64,000 nucleotides of DNA from Massilia sp. Mn16-1_5 (GCF_004798585.1 NZ_PPXQ01000001.1:186001-250000); one strand, 5' to 3'; shown: positions 17,304 to 26,838, counted from the first letter of the stretch. The notes: generated by a model from the sequence alone, not told the origin. Numbers and translations: made by a program.

Positions 17304-18470
17304 TTACGGCACGTACTTCCACGCGCCTTTTTCGATCTTGACCATCACCTGCGAGCGCTGGTCCAGGCCCTGGTGGTTGGTCGGGCTCATGTTGAAGATA
17401 CCGTGCGCGGCCGGGACGTTCTTGAGGCCTTCCAGCGAGTCGCGCAGGGCGGCGCGGAATTCCTTGGTGCCCGGCTTGGCCTTCGGCAGCGCGGTCTTCG
17501 CGGCTTCCGCCAGCAGGATCTGGGCATCCCAGGCGTGGCCGCCGAAGGTCGAGACGCTGTCCTTGCCGAAGGAGGCGGTGTACTTGGTGGTGTAGGCCAG
17601 GGCCGATTTCTTGACCGGGTTCGCATCCGGCAGCTGGTTCGCCACCAGCATCGGGCCGACCGGGACGAAGGTGCCTTCGCAGTCGGCGCCGCAGACGCGC
17701 AGGAAGTCGCTGTTGGCCACGCCGTGGGTCTGGTAGATCTTGCCTTTGTAGCCGCGCTCGCGCAGCGCTTTTTGCGGCAGGGCGGCCGGGGTGCCGGAGC
17801 CGGCGATCAGGATCGCGTCCGGATTGGCCGCCATCAGTTTCAGGACCTGGCCGGTGACCGAGGTGTCGGTGCGGGCGAAGCGCTCGTTGGCGGCGATCTT
17901 GATTTTACGAGCCGGCATGTACTTCGCCACCTCGCCGTACCAGCCTTCGCCGTAAGCATCCGAGAAGCCGATGAAGCCCATGGTCTTCACGCCGTTGTTC
18001 GACATGTGGGTGGCGATCGCATTGGCCATCTGGCCGTCGTGCTGGGTGGTCTTGAAGACCCAGCGCCGCTTGGCGTCCATCGGTTCGACGATGCGCGAGG
18101 CGCCGGCGATGCTGATCAGGGGCGTCTCGGTTTCGGCCGCCACTTCCAGCATGGCCAGCGAGGTCGGGGTGATCGAGGAGCCGATCAGCACGTCGACCTT
18201 GTCCTCGGAGATCAGCTTGCGCGCATTCTTGACGGCCTGGGTCGCATCCGATGCGTCGTCCAGCACGATGTACTGCACCTTCTGGCCGGCGATCTCGGTC
18301 GGCAGCAGGCCGAAGGTGTTCTTTTCCGGGATGCCGAGCGAGGCGGCCGGGCCGGTGGTCGAGATCGAAACGCCGACCTTGATCTGCGCGTGTGCGCTGA
18401 AGGAAGCACCGAGGGCGGCGAGGGCGAGGATGCTGTGGCCGATGATGGTGAGGCGGGGAATGCGGGTCAT
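17304..18470 (-). CDS. Branched-chain amino acid-type ABC transporter, periplasmic binding protein
   Basis: A 388-residue secreted binding protein of the LivJ/LivK type I fold. The signal peptide ends at SFSAHAQ, and the mature start IKVGVSISTTGPAASLGIPE is characteristic. Two lobes are recognisable (VLIGSSITPTSLAMLEVA; FGGHAWDAQILLAEAA), with a single disulphide candidate in CGADC. Its ligand may be an amino acid, an amide or an aromatic or acyl compound. It is divergent from the permease/ATPase genes across a 249-bp gap, so the transporter is encoded by two opposed transcripts. Confidence 0.93.
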   Translation of the reverse strand: MTRIPRLTIIGHSILALAALGASFSAHAQIKVGVSISTTGPAASLGIPEKNTFGLLPTEIAGQKVQYIVLDDASDATQAVKNARKLISEDKVDVLIGSSITPTSLAMLEVAAETETPLISIAGASRIVEPMDAKRRWVFKTTQHDGQMANAIATHMSNNGVKTMGFIGFSDAYGEGWYGEVAKYMPARKIKIAANERFARTDTSVTGQVLKLMAANPDAILIAGSGTPAALPQKALRERGYKGKIYQTHGVANSDFLRVCGADCEGTFVPVGPMLVANQLPDANPVKKSALAYTTKYTASFGKDSVSTFGGHAWDAQILLAEAAKTALPKAKPGTKEFRAALRDSLEGLKNVPAAHGIFNMSPTNHQGLDQRSQVMVKIEKGAWKYVP

Positions 18471-18719
18471 GCCTGTCTCCTGATTATCGTGAAAAAGTCG
18501 CCGCGGCGAGGCGGCTCGCCATAGTATAGGCTGAGAGAGTAGAAAAAATGTCGGTTCCTCAACAGTTTTAGAATATCATTTATCCACGGTGGCTGAACAA
18601 GCGCTTACGGGCCTTATTAAATTTAACGACAAGGAGGGCCACACGGGCGGACGCGATGCGCGGACCGGCGAGGAGACACGCCAGGCCGCGGGCACCATCG
18701 GCAAGCCCCAGGCAGCGGT

Positions 18720-19775
18720 ATGGATTTAACGATTTTCGCCATCCTCACCCAGGACGGCATCGCCAGCGGAGCCGTGTACGTGCTCCTTGCACTGGCACTG
18801 GTACTGGTGTTCTCGATCACGCGCGTGATCTTCATTCCCCTCGGCGAATTCCTCGCCTTCGGCGCCCTGACCATGGCGGCGCTGCAAAGCGGTAAGGTGC
18901 CGCAGAGCGCGGCCTTGCTACTGGTGCTCGGCGTCGCAACCTTCCTGCGCGAAGCCTGGACCACGCTGCGGGCCGCCGCCGGACAGGTCGACCGCGGCCG
19001 CGTGCTTGCCACGAGCTTCGCCAAGTTCGTACTGTTCCCGCTCGTCGTCGTCTTCGTCGCGCGTTCCGCCGAAGGCGCAAGCTGGCCGATGATCGCCCAG
19101 CTGCTGCTGACCTTCGCCATCGTCGCGCCAATGGGTCCGATGGTCTACCGCCTGGCCTTCCAGCCGCTGGCCGAGAGCACGGTGCTGGTGCTGCTGATCG
19201 TGTCGGTGGCCGTGCACATGGTGCTGCTGGGCGTGGGCCTCTACATCTTCGGCGCGGAAGGTTCGCGCACGACGGCCTTCAGCGACGCCGCCATCAACGT
19301 CGGCACGCTCACCATCTCCGGCCAGAGCATCGTCGTGATCGCGACCGCCTTGCTGCTGATCGGCGCGCTCTACCTGTATTTCGATCGTACCCTGTCGGGC
19401 AAGGCCCTGCGTGCGACCGCCGTGAATCGCCGCGGCGCGCGCCTGGTCGGCATCGGCACCGTGCAGGCAGGGCGCCTGGCCTTCCTGCTGGCTTCCTCGA
19501 TCGGCACCCTGTGCGGCGTGCTGATCGCGCCGATCACCACCATCTATTACGACAGCGGCTTCCTGATGGGCCTGAAGGGCTTTGTCGGCGCCATTATCGG
19601 CGGCCTGGCCAGCTATCCGCTGGCGGCCGGCGGCGCGCTGCTGGTCGGACTGCTGGAAGCCTATTCCTCGTTCTACGCGAGCGCCCTGAAGGAGGTCATC
19701 GTCTTTACCCTGATTATTCCAGTGCTCGTATGGCGCTCGATTGCCCATCCCCAGGTCGACGAGGAGGAGGCATGA
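18720..19775 (+). CDS. livH: Branched-chain amino acid-type ABC transporter permease (LivH type)
   Basis: A 351-residue inner-membrane permease with about eight hydrophobic helices. The LivH signature lies in the second half ([19 protein letters not shown] and the [18 protein letters not shown] segment). It is longer than typical LivH (about 300), with extra sequence around residues 75-115. It overlaps the next gene by ATGA, giving translational coupling. The ribosome site is weak, and the true start could be slightly different. Confidence 0.92.
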   Translation: MDLTIFAILTQDGIASGAVYVLLALALVLVFSITRVIFIPLGEFLAFGALTMAALQSGKVPQSAALLLVLGVATFLREAWTTLRAAAGQVDRGRVLATSFAKFVLFPLVVVFVARSAEGASWPMIAQLLLTFAIVAPMGPMVYRLAFQPLAESTVLVLLIVSVAVHMVLLGVGLYIFGAEGSRTTAFSDAAINVGTLTISGQSIVVIATALLLIGALYLYFDRTLSGKALRATAVNRRGARLVGIGTVQAGRLAFLLASSIGTLCGVLIAPITTIYYDSGFLMGLKGFVGAIIGGLASYPLAAGGALLVGLLEAYSSFYASALKEVIVFTLIIPVLVWRSIAHPQVDEEEA

Positions 19776-21550
19776 TGCGTAAAATCGGACCATTGACCAT
19801 CCTGGCCATCGCGGCCCTCGTGTTCGGCCTGCTGCCGCTGCCCGCCTACTGGGTCACGCTGGCCAACTACATCGGCCTTTACGCCATCGTCGCCCTCGGC
19901 CTGGTGCTGCTGACCGGCGTCGGCGGCCTCACTTCCTTCGGCCAGGCCGCCTTTGTCGGCCTCGGCGCCTACGCCACGGCTTATCTCTCGACCGCGCATG
20001 GCCTGTCTCCCTGGCTGGGACTGGTCATCGGCCTGGCCGTCACGGCCGCGTCGGCGCTGTTCATCGGCGCGATCATGCTGCGCCTGTCCGGCCACTACCT
20101 GCCGCTCGGGACCATCGCCTGGGGCCTGTCGCTGTACTACCTGTTCGGGAACATGGAATTCCTCGGCAAGTACGACGGCCTGGCCGGCATTCCGGCACTG
20201 AGCCTGTTCGGCCTCGATCTCGGTTCCGGCAACAGCATGTTCTTCCTGATCTGGGCGATCCTGCTGGTCTCCATCGCCTTGCTGCGCAACCTGCTCAACT
20301 CGCGCTCGGGCCGCGCGATCCGCGCCCTCAAGGGTGGCGGCCTGATGGCCGAAGCCATGGGCGTGAACACGGCGGCCATGAAGATCCGCATCTTCGTGAT
20401 CGCCGCCTTGCTGGCGTGCGTCTCGGGCTGGCTCTACGCCCACCTGCAGCGCGCCGTGAACCCGTCGCCCTTCGGCCTGAACTCGGGCATCGAGTACCTG
20501 TTCATGGCCGTGATCGGCGGCGCCGGCTACCTGTGGGGCGCGATCCTGGGCGCGTTTGTCCTCACCGTGCTGAAGGACCAGCTGCAAAGCATCCTGCCGG
20601 GCCTGCTCGGCTCGAACGGCAACTTCGAGATCATCGTCTTCGGCATCCTGATGGTGATCCTGCTGCAGTACGCGCGCAACGGCATCTGGCCTTTCATCGC
20701 GCGCTGGCTGCCGCAGCGTCCCGAAGCCGTGGCGCCGGATGCGGCCGACAGCCTGCCGCGCCGCGCCATGCCGGAACCGGGCCAGCCGCTGCTGGTGATC
20801 GACAAGGCGCGCAAGCAGTTCGGCGGCCTGGTGGCCGTCAACGACATGGTCTTCACCGTCAACAGCGGCGACATCGTCGGCCTGATTGGGCCGAATGGCG
20901 CCGGCAAGTCGACCATGTTCAACCTGGTCACCGGCGTGCTGCCTGTAACGTCGGGCGAAATCCGCTTCCGCAGCGGCGGCGCATTGCAGCGCATCGATTC
21001 GCTGCCCTCGCGCGAGATCGTCCAGCTCGGCATCGGCCGCACCTTCCAGCATGTGCACCTGCTGCCCGAGATGACGGTGCTGGAGAACGTCGCGATCGGC
21101 GCCCACCTGCGTGCGAAGCACGGCGTGGTAGCCAGCAGCCTGTCGCTCGACCGCGGCGAGGAAAGCGCATTGCTGTTCGAGGCGCGCCGCCAGCTGGAAC
21201 GCGTGGGCCTCGGCGGCATGCTGTACGAACAGGCCGGCAACCTGGCCCTGGGCCAACAGCGCATCCTCGAGATCGCGCGGGCGCTCTGCTGCGATCCGGC
21301 CCTGCTGCTGCTGGACGAACCGGCGGCCGGCCTGCGCTACAAGGAAAAGGAAGCGCTGGCGACCCTGCTGAAGAAACTGAAGGGCGAGGGCATGAGCATC
21401 CTGCTGGTGGAGCACGACATGGACTTCGTCATGAACCTGACCGACCGCCTGGTGGTCATGGAATTCGGTACCAAGATCGCACAGGGCGTGCCGAGCGAGG
21501 TGCAACAGGATCCGGCCGTGCTGGAAGCCTACCTGGGAGGGATCGAATAA
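19772..21550 (+). CDS. Fused branched-chain amino acid-type ABC permease/ATPase (LivM-LivG)
   Basis: A 592-residue fusion. Residues about 1-320 are a LivM permease ([35 protein letters not shown]). Residues about 345-592 are a LivG ATPase with Walker [10 protein letters not shown], Walker [12 protein letters not shown] and the switch His in VEHDMDF. The ABC signature reads [15 protein letters not shown], with Ala-Leu in place of the usual Ser-Gly, as in many LivG proteins. The start has GAGGAGGAGG just upstream and overlaps livH. It should form the membrane core with LivH and LivF. Confidence 0.93.
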   Translation: MMRKIGPLTILAIAALVFGLLPLPAYWVTLANYIGLYAIVALGLVLLTGVGGLTSFGQAAFVGLGAYATAYLSTAHGLSPWLGLVIGLAVTAASALFIGAIMLRLSGHYLPLGTIAWGLSLYYLFGNMEFLGKYDGLAGIPALSLFGLDLGSGNSMFFLIWAILLVSIALLRNLLNSRSGRAIRALKGGGLMAEAMGVNTAAMKIRIFVIAALLACVSGWLYAHLQRAVNPSPFGLNSGIEYLFMAVIGGAGYLWGAILGAFVLTVLKDQLQSILPGLLGSNGNFEIIVFGILMVILLQYARNGIWPFIARWLPQRPEAVAPDAADSLPRRAMPEPGQPLLVIDKARKQFGGLVAVNDMVFTVNSGDIVGLIGPNGAGKSTMFNLVTGVLPVTSGEIRFRSGGALQRIDSLPSREIVQLGIGRTFQHVHLLPEMTVLENVAIGAHLRAKHGVVASSLSLDRGEESALLFEARRQLERVGLGGMLYEQAGNLALGQQRILEIARALCCDPALLLLDEPAAGLRYKEKEALATLLKKLKGEGMSILLVEHDMDFVMNLTDRLVVMEFGTKIAQGVPSEVQQDPAVLEAYLGGIE

Positions 21551-22296
21551 TGAGCGCGCCGATTCTCGAAGTAAAAGACCTGCACGTCGCCTACGGCAAG
21601 GTCGAGGCCCTGCACGGGCTGAACGTGAAAGTGGAAGCAGGCCAGATCGTGACCGTCATCGGCCCCAACGGCGCCGGCAAGTCGACCATGCTGAATGCGA
21701 TCGCCGGCGCGCAGGTAGCGAACGCCTCGGCGCGCGGCGCGGTGCTGCTGCGTGGGTTGGACGTGAGCCGCTTTTCCGTAGAGGGCCGCGTCGGCCAAGG
21801 CATGAGCCTGGTGCCGGAAAGCCGCGACCTGTTCACCACCATGAGCGTCGAAGACAACCTGCTGCTGGGCAGCTATACGCGCTACAAACGGCGCGAGAAG
21901 GATTACGCGGCCCAGCTGGAATCCGTGTACGAACTGTTCCCGCGCCTGCGCGAGCGGCGCACGCAGGCGGCCGGCACCATGTCGGGCGGCGAGCGCCAGA
22001 TGGTGGCGCTGGGCCGCGCGCTGATGGCCAAGCCGAGTCTCCTGATGCTGGACGAGCCGAGCCTAGGCCTGGCGCCGCTGATCGTCAAGGAGATCTTCCG
22101 CGTCATCGTGCGCCTGAAGGAGACCGGCGTCGGCATCCTGCTGGTCGAGCAGAACGCGCGCGCCGCGTTGCAGGCGGCAGACTACGGCTACGTGCTGGAA
22201 ACCGGCGACGTCGTGATGGAAGGACCGGCGGCGCAGCTGGCAAACGATCCGAAGGTGATCGATACCTACCTTGGTCTGAACAAGAAGTCCGCCTGA
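21550..22296 (+). CDS. livF: Branched-chain amino acid-type ABC transporter ATPase (LivF type)
   Basis: A 248-residue ATPase with Walker [10 protein letters not shown], signature MSGGERQMVALGRAL, Walker B LLMLDEPSLGL and a switch region VEQNARAAL, in which Asn follows Gln as is usual for LivF. Its start codon overlaps the stop of the LivM-LivG gene by one base, so all three transporter genes are translationally linked. Confidence 0.95.
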   Translation: MSAPILEVKDLHVAYGKVEALHGLNVKVEAGQIVTVIGPNGAGKSTMLNAIAGAQVANASARGAVLLRGLDVSRFSVEGRVGQGMSLVPESRDLFTTMSVEDNLLLGSYTRYKRREKDYAAQLESVYELFPRLRERRTQAAGTMSGGERQMVALGRALMAKPSLLMLDEPSLGLAPLIVKEIFRVIVRLKETGVGILLVEQNARAALQAADYGYVLETGDVVMEGPAAQLANDPKVIDTYLGLNKKSA

Positions 22297-22307
22297 AGGA
22301 GACGCGC

Positions 22308-23246
22308 ATGGACGAGATTCGCTGCATCGGCGTGGTCGGCACCGGCACCATCGGCGCCAGCTGGGCCGCCTATTTCCTGGCGCGCGGCTTCGACGTCTCC
22401 GCAACCGACCCGATGCCGGGCGCGGAAGCGAAGCTGCGCGAGGCAGTGCGCGCGCACTGGCCCATCCTCACGCGGATGGGACTGGCCGCAGGCGCCTTGC
22501 CGGAGCGCCTGCGCTTTTCCAGCTCGCTGGCAGAAGCCCTGCAAGGCGTGCACTTCGTGCAGGAGAGCGGTCCCGAGCGCGAAGACCTGAAGCTGGCGCT
22601 GTTCCGCGAGATGGACGTGCTGCTGCCGCCGGATGTCATCCTGGCTTCGAGTTCGTCCGGCCTCCTGATGAGCAAGGTGCAGGGGGCGTGCACGCACCCG
22701 GAGCGCGTCGTGCTCGGCCACCCCTTCAATCCGCCGCACATGATTCCGCTGGTCGAAGTGCTCGGCGGCGCCTTGACCTCGCCCGAGACGGTCGAGCGCA
22801 CCATGGCCTTCTACGCCGCCATCGGCAAGCGCCCGATCCTCGTGCGCAAGGAAGTGCCGGGCCATATCGCCAACCGCCTGCAGGCCGCGCTCTGGCGCGA
22901 AGCCTTTCACCTGGTGGAGCAGGGCGTGGCCACCGTGGCCGACGTCGACACGGCGATCGCCTACGGCCCGGGCCTGCGCTGGGCGCTGATGGGACCTTTC
23001 CTCAACATGCACCTGGGCGGCGGCGAGGGCGGCATCCGCCACATGCTCGACCACCTGGGCGCGCCGATCGAAAGCTGGTGGGACGATCTCGGCACCCCGC
23101 GCATCACCGAGGAGCTGAAGCAGCAGTTGACCGAGGGCGTGGCGGCCGCGCTGGAAGGACGCGACGGCGCCGCGCTGGCGCCCGCGCGCGATGCCCTGCT
23201 GGCCGGACTGATCGACGCCAAGAAGAACACGGACAAGCTTCCGTAG
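22308..23246 (+). CDS. 3-hydroxyacyl-CoA dehydrogenase family protein (L-carnitine dehydrogenase-like)
   Basis: A 312-residue NAD-linked dehydrogenase with Rossmann loop GVVGTGTIGASWAAYF and acidic strand end (VSATDP), catalytic-region motifs ASSSSGLL and GHPFNPPHMIPLVEV (Ser and His), and EVPGHIANRLQAALWREA opening the C-terminal domain. The length and the FNPPHMIPLVE pattern fit the carnitine 3-dehydrogenase/hydroxyacid branch rather than fatty-acid beta-oxidation enzymes. It begins 12 bp after livF with GAAGGAGA before the ATG, so it is probably cotranscribed. That suggests the imported compound is a hydroxy acid or betaine that this enzyme oxidises, which is inference. Confidence 0.85.
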   Translation: MDEIRCIGVVGTGTIGASWAAYFLARGFDVSATDPMPGAEAKLREAVRAHWPILTRMGLAAGALPERLRFSSSLAEALQGVHFVQESGPEREDLKLALFREMDVLLPPDVILASSSSGLLMSKVQGACTHPERVVLGHPFNPPHMIPLVEVLGGALTSPETVERTMAFYAAIGKRPILVRKEVPGHIANRLQAALWREAFHLVEQGVATVADVDTAIAYGPGLRWALMGPFLNMHLGGGEGGIRHMLDHLGAPIESWWDDLGTPRITEELKQQLTEGVAAALEGRDGAALAPARDALLAGLIDAKKNTDKLP

Positions 23247-23386
23247 CCTGGGCACGCCGTGCCCAGGGTGACGCCGGCATCGTGCTGGCGCTGTCCTTCT
23301 TGAAACGAAGCCAACTCGGTGTAACATTCACGCGTGGGCTCGGAGAGCCCGGTGCACCCGTGGGCCAGGCCATTGGCCTGGCCCAC
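23247..23386 (+). repeat. Three successive strong hairpins
   Basis: Three perfect palindromes without T tracts: CCTGGGCACG-C-CGTGCCCAGG (23247-23267), GGGCTC-GGA-GAGCCC (23336-23350) and a 12-bp stem GTGGGCCAGGCC-ATT-GGCCTGGCCCAC (23360-23386). The last ends 17 bp before a small reading frame with a good ribosome site. They may be repeat elements related to those at 39.1, 48.5 and 63.2 kb, or a structured 5' leader. Confidence 0.6.
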
Positions 23387-23403
23387 TCCTCCGGAGAGAC
23401 GGC

Positions 23404-23631
23404 ATGTTCGACGCTTTGCTTGCAACGCTGGGAACGCTCGGTGTCCTGGCCAGTATCGCCTTCGGGATGCGCACATCCTCGGCGGCCACGACGGACGCTG
23501 CTCCGGCGCCGGAGGATGCGTCGCCGCCGCCCACGGTCCACCCCGCGCGCAGCCGCCGCCGCGGACGCGCGCGGGCTTCCCACGCTCAGTGCGCCAGCAG
23601 GACCGGCAAGGGACTGCGCTCGAGCAGGTAG
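23404..23631 (+). CDS. Hypothetical small membrane protein
   Basis: A 75-residue frame beginning MFDALLATLGTLGVLASIAF, one hydrophobic N-terminal helix, followed by a Pro/Ala-rich segment and a very basic tail (SRRRGRARAS). GGAGAGACGGC precedes the ATG. The last 46 bases overlap the 3' end of the convergent USP gene, and the tail composition may be that gene's shadow. The first 45 residues look protein-like, but expression is uncertain and no family is recognised. Confidence 0.35.
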   Translation: MFDALLATLGTLGVLASIAFGMRTSSAATTDAAPAPEDASPPPTVHPARSRRRGRARASHAQCASRTGKGLRSSR

Positions 23632-24410
23632 CGCGTGACCCCGCCCAGCACCAGTTCGCGGTAGCGGCTGTGCCCGAAGGCGCCGGACACGATCAGGCCG
23701 GCGCCGGCATCGTGCGCCATGTCGGCCAGCGCCTGGCCCGGCGCGGCCTGCGTCTTTTCCAGCACCACCTCGACCGGCACCCCATGGCGCGCGAGATACA
23801 AGGCCATGTCGGCGCCGGGCTCGTCGCCGTGCAGGCCCGATTCGCGGTCTGGGTTGATCAGGGCCAGCTGCACGCTCCGGGCGCGCACCAGCAGCGGCAA
23901 GGCCGCCTGGAGCGCGCGGATTGCCTGCAGGCTGCCGTCCCAGCCGGCCACGATGCGTTCCGTGATCGGCTTGCCGGCATAGGCGGGCGGCACCGCCAGC
24001 AGCGGGCGGGCGCCGTGCAGGGCCACGTATTGCGGCAGGCCGCGCACCATGTCGCGCGCGCCCGTGTCGAGGCTGGTCACGACCAGGTCGGCATAGCGCG
24101 ACTGCATCAGCAGCGAGCGCCGGTGCTCGTCTTCCGTCATCCGCTCCTCGATCGATTCGACGCCGAGCCGGCGCGCGCTTTCCGCGAAATGGCGCAGGCT
24201 CTTGCGCGCCTCGACGCACATCGCATCGAATTCGTCGACCGGCGCGACCGCCATCGAACCGACCAGCAGGGCATACGAGGACCAGGACGTGCCGGTCGCC
24301 GCGGCGCCGACCAGATGGGCATCGTGCAGGCTGGCCAGCTGCGCTGCGGCCTGCAGGCGCGAGGCCATGGCGGCGCTGTCGTCGACATGCACCACGATCG
24401 TCTTGTACAT
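23586..24410 (-). CDS. Universal stress protein, tandem-domain
   Basis: A 274-residue protein with two UspA domains: domain 1 (about 1-140) starting MYKTIVVHVDDS, and domain 2 (about 150-274) starting ERIVAGWDGS and ending with SGAFGHSRYRELVLGGVTRYLL and PVLLAH. Domain 2 carries the phosphate-binding pattern (G-x2-G-x9-G). Domain 1 has VHVDDS and lacks a full motif. The start at 24410 was chosen from homology and an AGGAGCCAAC ribosome site. Unlike the USP genes at the left edge, no FNR box was noticed upstream. Confidence 0.92.
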   Translation of the reverse strand: MYKTIVVHVDDSAAMASRLQAAAQLASLHDAHLVGAAATGTSWSSYALLVGSMAVAPVDEFDAMCVEARKSLRHFAESARRLGVESIEERMTEDEHRRSLLMQSRYADLVVTSLDTGARDMVRGLPQYVALHGARPLLAVPPAYAGKPITERIVAGWDGSLQAIRALQAALPLLVRARSVQLALINPDRESGLHGDEPGADMALYLARHGVPVEVVLEKTQAAPGQALADMAHDAGAGLIVSGAFGHSRYRELVLGGVTRYLLERSPLPVLLAH

Positions 24411-24651
24411 GTTGGCTCCTTTCGCGATGAAGAAGGGTGGCTCCGTACCTGCAACTCTACGCCAAGCAGGGAACATCGTCACGCGCCCGAGCGCGAAAAA
24501 ATGGCATGCGGCAGCAGCTGCTGACTCCTGGAAAATCCGGTATGTCGATAGTATTTACACCTGGTTCTTGCCGGCGCCATCCATGCCCCGCAGCAGCTGC
24601 CGGGCACGTTTTATGCTGATCGGGTAGCACACCCACTTTGGAGGATCAGTC

Positions 24652-25239
24652 ATGAAACGTCTTGCTCTTTGTCTGACGAGTTCGCTGCTTCTGCTCTGCA
24701 CGAGTGCGGCCCATGCCGGGCTCATCCGCTACACGACGACCCTGAACGGCGCAAACGAAGCGACGCCGAATGCCTCGCCCGCGACCGGACAGGCAAACGT
24801 GGTGATCGACGACGTGGCGGGGACGATGACGGTGAACGCCACCTTCAGCGGCCTGCTGGCGCCGACCACGGCTTCGCACATCCATTGCTGCACGGCGGTG
24901 CCGGGCGTCGGTGCAGTGGGCGTGGCCACGTCGCTGCCGACCTTTCCGGCCTTCCCGCTGGGAGTCACCTCCGGCAGCTACACCGAAACCTTCGACCTGC
25001 TGAACCTGGCCACCTACAACCCCGCCTTCGTCACCAACAACGGCGGCACCGTGGAGAGTGCGCAGTCGGCCTTCCTGGCCGGTTTGGCCGCGGGCCGCGC
25101 CTACCTGAACATTCACACGGTGGACTTCCCGGCCGGCGAGATCCGCGGCTTCCTGGCCGAGGTGCCCGAACCCGGCAGCGTGGCCCTGTTCGGACTGGGG
25201 GCGGCCGGCCTGGCTGCGCTGCGCCGGCGGCGCGTGTAG
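24652..25239 (+). CDS. CHRD-domain protein with PEP-CTERM sorting signal
   Basis: A 195-residue exported protein: signal peptide (cleavage near SAAHAG), one CHRD domain (about 26-165; LNGANEATPNASPATGQA, the SHIHCC motif, NIHTVDFPAGEIRGFL) and a C-terminal PEP-CTERM signal VPEPGSVALFGLGAAGLAAL followed by Arg residues. PEP-CTERM proteins are processed by exosortase and reach the cell surface or extracellular matrix in bacteria that make exopolysaccharide (established). No exosortase gene is in the window. The ribosome site GGAGGA precedes the start. Confidence 0.93.
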   Translation: MKRLALCLTSSLLLLCTSAAHAGLIRYTTTLNGANEATPNASPATGQANVVIDDVAGTMTVNATFSGLLAPTTASHIHCCTAVPGVGAVGVATSLPTFPAFPLGVTSGSYTETFDLLNLATYNPAFVTNNGGTVESAQSAFLAGLAAGRAYLNIHTVDFPAGEIRGFLAEVPEPGSVALFGLGAAGLAALRRRRV

Positions 25240-25240
25240 A

Positions 25241-25262
25241 TTCATGAGCCGCGTTCATAAGG
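25241..25262. promoter_or_regulatory. Putative LysR operator, copy 1 (upstream of cupin gene)
   Basis: TTCATGA-GC-CGC-G-TTCATAAGG, an imperfect dyad, 19 of 22 positions identical to the copy at 26744-26765 beside the LysR gene. It lies about 70 bp before the cupin start codon. Confidence 0.6.
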
Positions 25263-25331
25263 GCTAGTCATCCGGACGGTCTTATCGCGGCAGGGGCGGC
25301 ACGCTAGAGTAGGGTTTTGAAAGGAACCCGC

Positions 25332-25802
25332 ATGCACCGTGTCCTCCTGTCCGCGCTGGCGCTGTGCGCCGCCGGCGCCGCCGATGCCCAGGCGCCCGCC
25401 GCCGACCTCGTCATCACGCGCAACGGGGCGCAAGCCTCGAGCCGCGGTCCCGCCGCCAACTTCACCGGCGCGGTCCGGGTGGATCCGCTGTACGGGCCGC
25501 AGGCACCGTCGCGCGGCAGCGCCGCCTACGTCACCTTCGAGCCGGGCGCGCGCTCGGCCTGGCACAGCCATCCGCTGGGCCAGACCCTGATCGTCACCGC
25601 CGGCGTCGGCCGCGTGCAGCGCTGGGGCGGCAAGGTCGAGGAAATCCGGCCCGGCGACGTGATCTGGACGCCGCCCGGCGTCAAGCATTGGCATGGCGCC
25701 TCGCCCACCACGGCCATGACCCATATCGCCAGTCAGGAGCTTGAAAACGGCAAAGCCGTCGAGTGGATGGAAAAGGTCAGCGACGAACAGTACGGCAAAT
25801 AG
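25332..25802 (+). CDS. Exported cupin-domain protein
   Basis: A 156-residue protein with an N-terminal signal peptide (cleavage near ADAQA) and a single cupin barrel. Metal-ligand motifs are [12 protein letters not shown] (two His, Gln in place of the usual Glu) and [10 protein letters not shown] (His). It resembles the secreted (R)-mandelonitrile-lyase-like/carboxymuconolactone-associated cupins, whose activity is often unknown. The start at 25332 follows AAAGGAAC. A LysR-type operator copy sits upstream, and the LysR gene is convergent 3 bp downstream, so control by that regulator is likely. Confidence 0.88.
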   Translation: MHRVLLSALALCAAGAADAQAPAADLVITRNGAQASSRGPAANFTGAVRVDPLYGPQAPSRGSAAYVTFEPGARSAWHSHPLGQTLIVTAGVGRVQRWGGKVEEIRPGDVIWTPPGVKHWHGASPTTAMTHIASQELENGKAVEWMEKVSDEQYGK

Positions 25803-25805
25803 GCT

Positions 25806-26699
25806 TCAGCCCTTGTGGCGGATCGCGTCGATCACCAGCGCCAGCGCGCGCGAGGAATGGCGCCGGCTCGGGTAATAGGCGTGCAGGCCCGGCCACAGCG
25901 GGCACCAGTCTTCCATCACGCTCTGCAGGCGCCCGGCGCGCACGTGTTCGCCGACCATCTCCTCGGGCAGGAAAGCGAGGCCGGCGCCGTCGAGCGCGGC
26001 TCGCAGGAGGTGGTTGGCGGTCGAGAACACGGCCTGGCCGCGCACGCGCACTTCCATGGCCTGGCCCTCGTGCTTCAGTTCCCAGGCATAGATGCCGCCG
26101 CTGCTGGCCAGTCGCAGGTTGATGCAGTTGTGCTTCATGAGGTCGGCCACCGATGCCGGCACCGGACGACGCGCGAAATAAGCGGGTGCGCCGACGATGC
26201 GCATGCGCACGTCGGGCGTCAGGCGCACGGCGATCATGTCCTTGTCGACCTGGTCGCCGTAGCGCACCCCGATGTCGTAGCGTTCGGCCGCGATGTCGAC
26301 GATGCGGTAGTCGGCGCTGAATTCCACGTGCAGGTCCGGGTACTGCGGCAGCAGGGGCGCGATGCGCGGCCACAGCACGTCGTCGATCACGTGGTCGATC
26401 GCCGTGATGCGCACGGTGCCCGAGGGCTTGTCGCCCAGGTCGCTGACGGCGGCGATCTCGGCCTCGATCTCTTCCAGGCGCGGCGCCACGTTCTGCAGCA
26501 GGCGCTCGCCGGCCTCGGTCGGCGAGACGCTGCGCGTGGTACGGGTCAGCAAGCGCACGCCGAGCCGCGCTTCCAGCGTGCGCACCGTGTGGCTGAGGGC
26601 CGATTGCGTCATGCCGAGCTTGGCGGCGGCGCGGGTGAAGCTGCGCTCACGCGCCACGGCGAGGAAGACCAGGATGTCGTTGATGTTGTCGCGCGCCAT
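25806..26699 (-). CDS. LysR-family transcriptional regulator
   Basis: A 297-residue LysR protein: winged helix-turn-helix RSFTRAAAKLGMTQSALSHT (about 19-38) and substrate-binding domain (about 90-290; RYDIGVRYGDQVDKDMIAV, GLAFLPEEMV). It belongs to the subgroup usually found beside short-chain dehydrogenases, aldo-keto reductases and cupins. It is divergent from a metallohydrolase gene and convergent with the cupin gene. Near-identical dyads in front of both the cupin and this divergent interval make it the likely regulator of both sides. Confidence 0.94.
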   Translation of the reverse strand: MARDNINDILVFLAVARERSFTRAAAKLGMTQSALSHTVRTLEARLGVRLLTRTTRSVSPTEAGERLLQNVAPRLEEIEAEIAAVSDLGDKPSGTVRITAIDHVIDDVLWPRIAPLLPQYPDLHVEFSADYRIVDIAAERYDIGVRYGDQVDKDMIAVRLTPDVRMRIVGAPAYFARRPVPASVADLMKHNCINLRLASSGGIYAWELKHEGQAMEVRVRGQAVFSTANHLLRAALDGAGLAFLPEEMVGEHVRAGRLQSVMEDWCPLWPGLHAYYPSRRHSSRALALVIDAIRHKG

Positions 26700-26743
26700 G
26701 GTTCAGTGCTTTCATGAAGGAATCTTCTTATTCTAGCGCCTGA

Positions 26744-26765
26744 TTCATGAATCGCATTCATAAGG
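26744..26765. promoter_or_regulatory. Putative LysR operator, copy 2 (LysR/metallohydrolase interval)
   Basis: TTCATGA-AT-CGC-A-TTCATAAGG, containing the perfect palindrome ATGAAT-CGC-ATTCAT (26747-26761). It lies 45 bp from the LysR start and 74 bp from the divergent metallohydrolase start. A further half-like TTCATGAAGG occurs at 26711-26720. Confidence 0.65.
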
Positions 26766-26838
26766 ATCAGCAATGCCGGGCTCGGCCGGGATAGGCAAAT
26801 CCGGGTAAGATGGCCGGTCCCAACCCGATTGCCCATCC

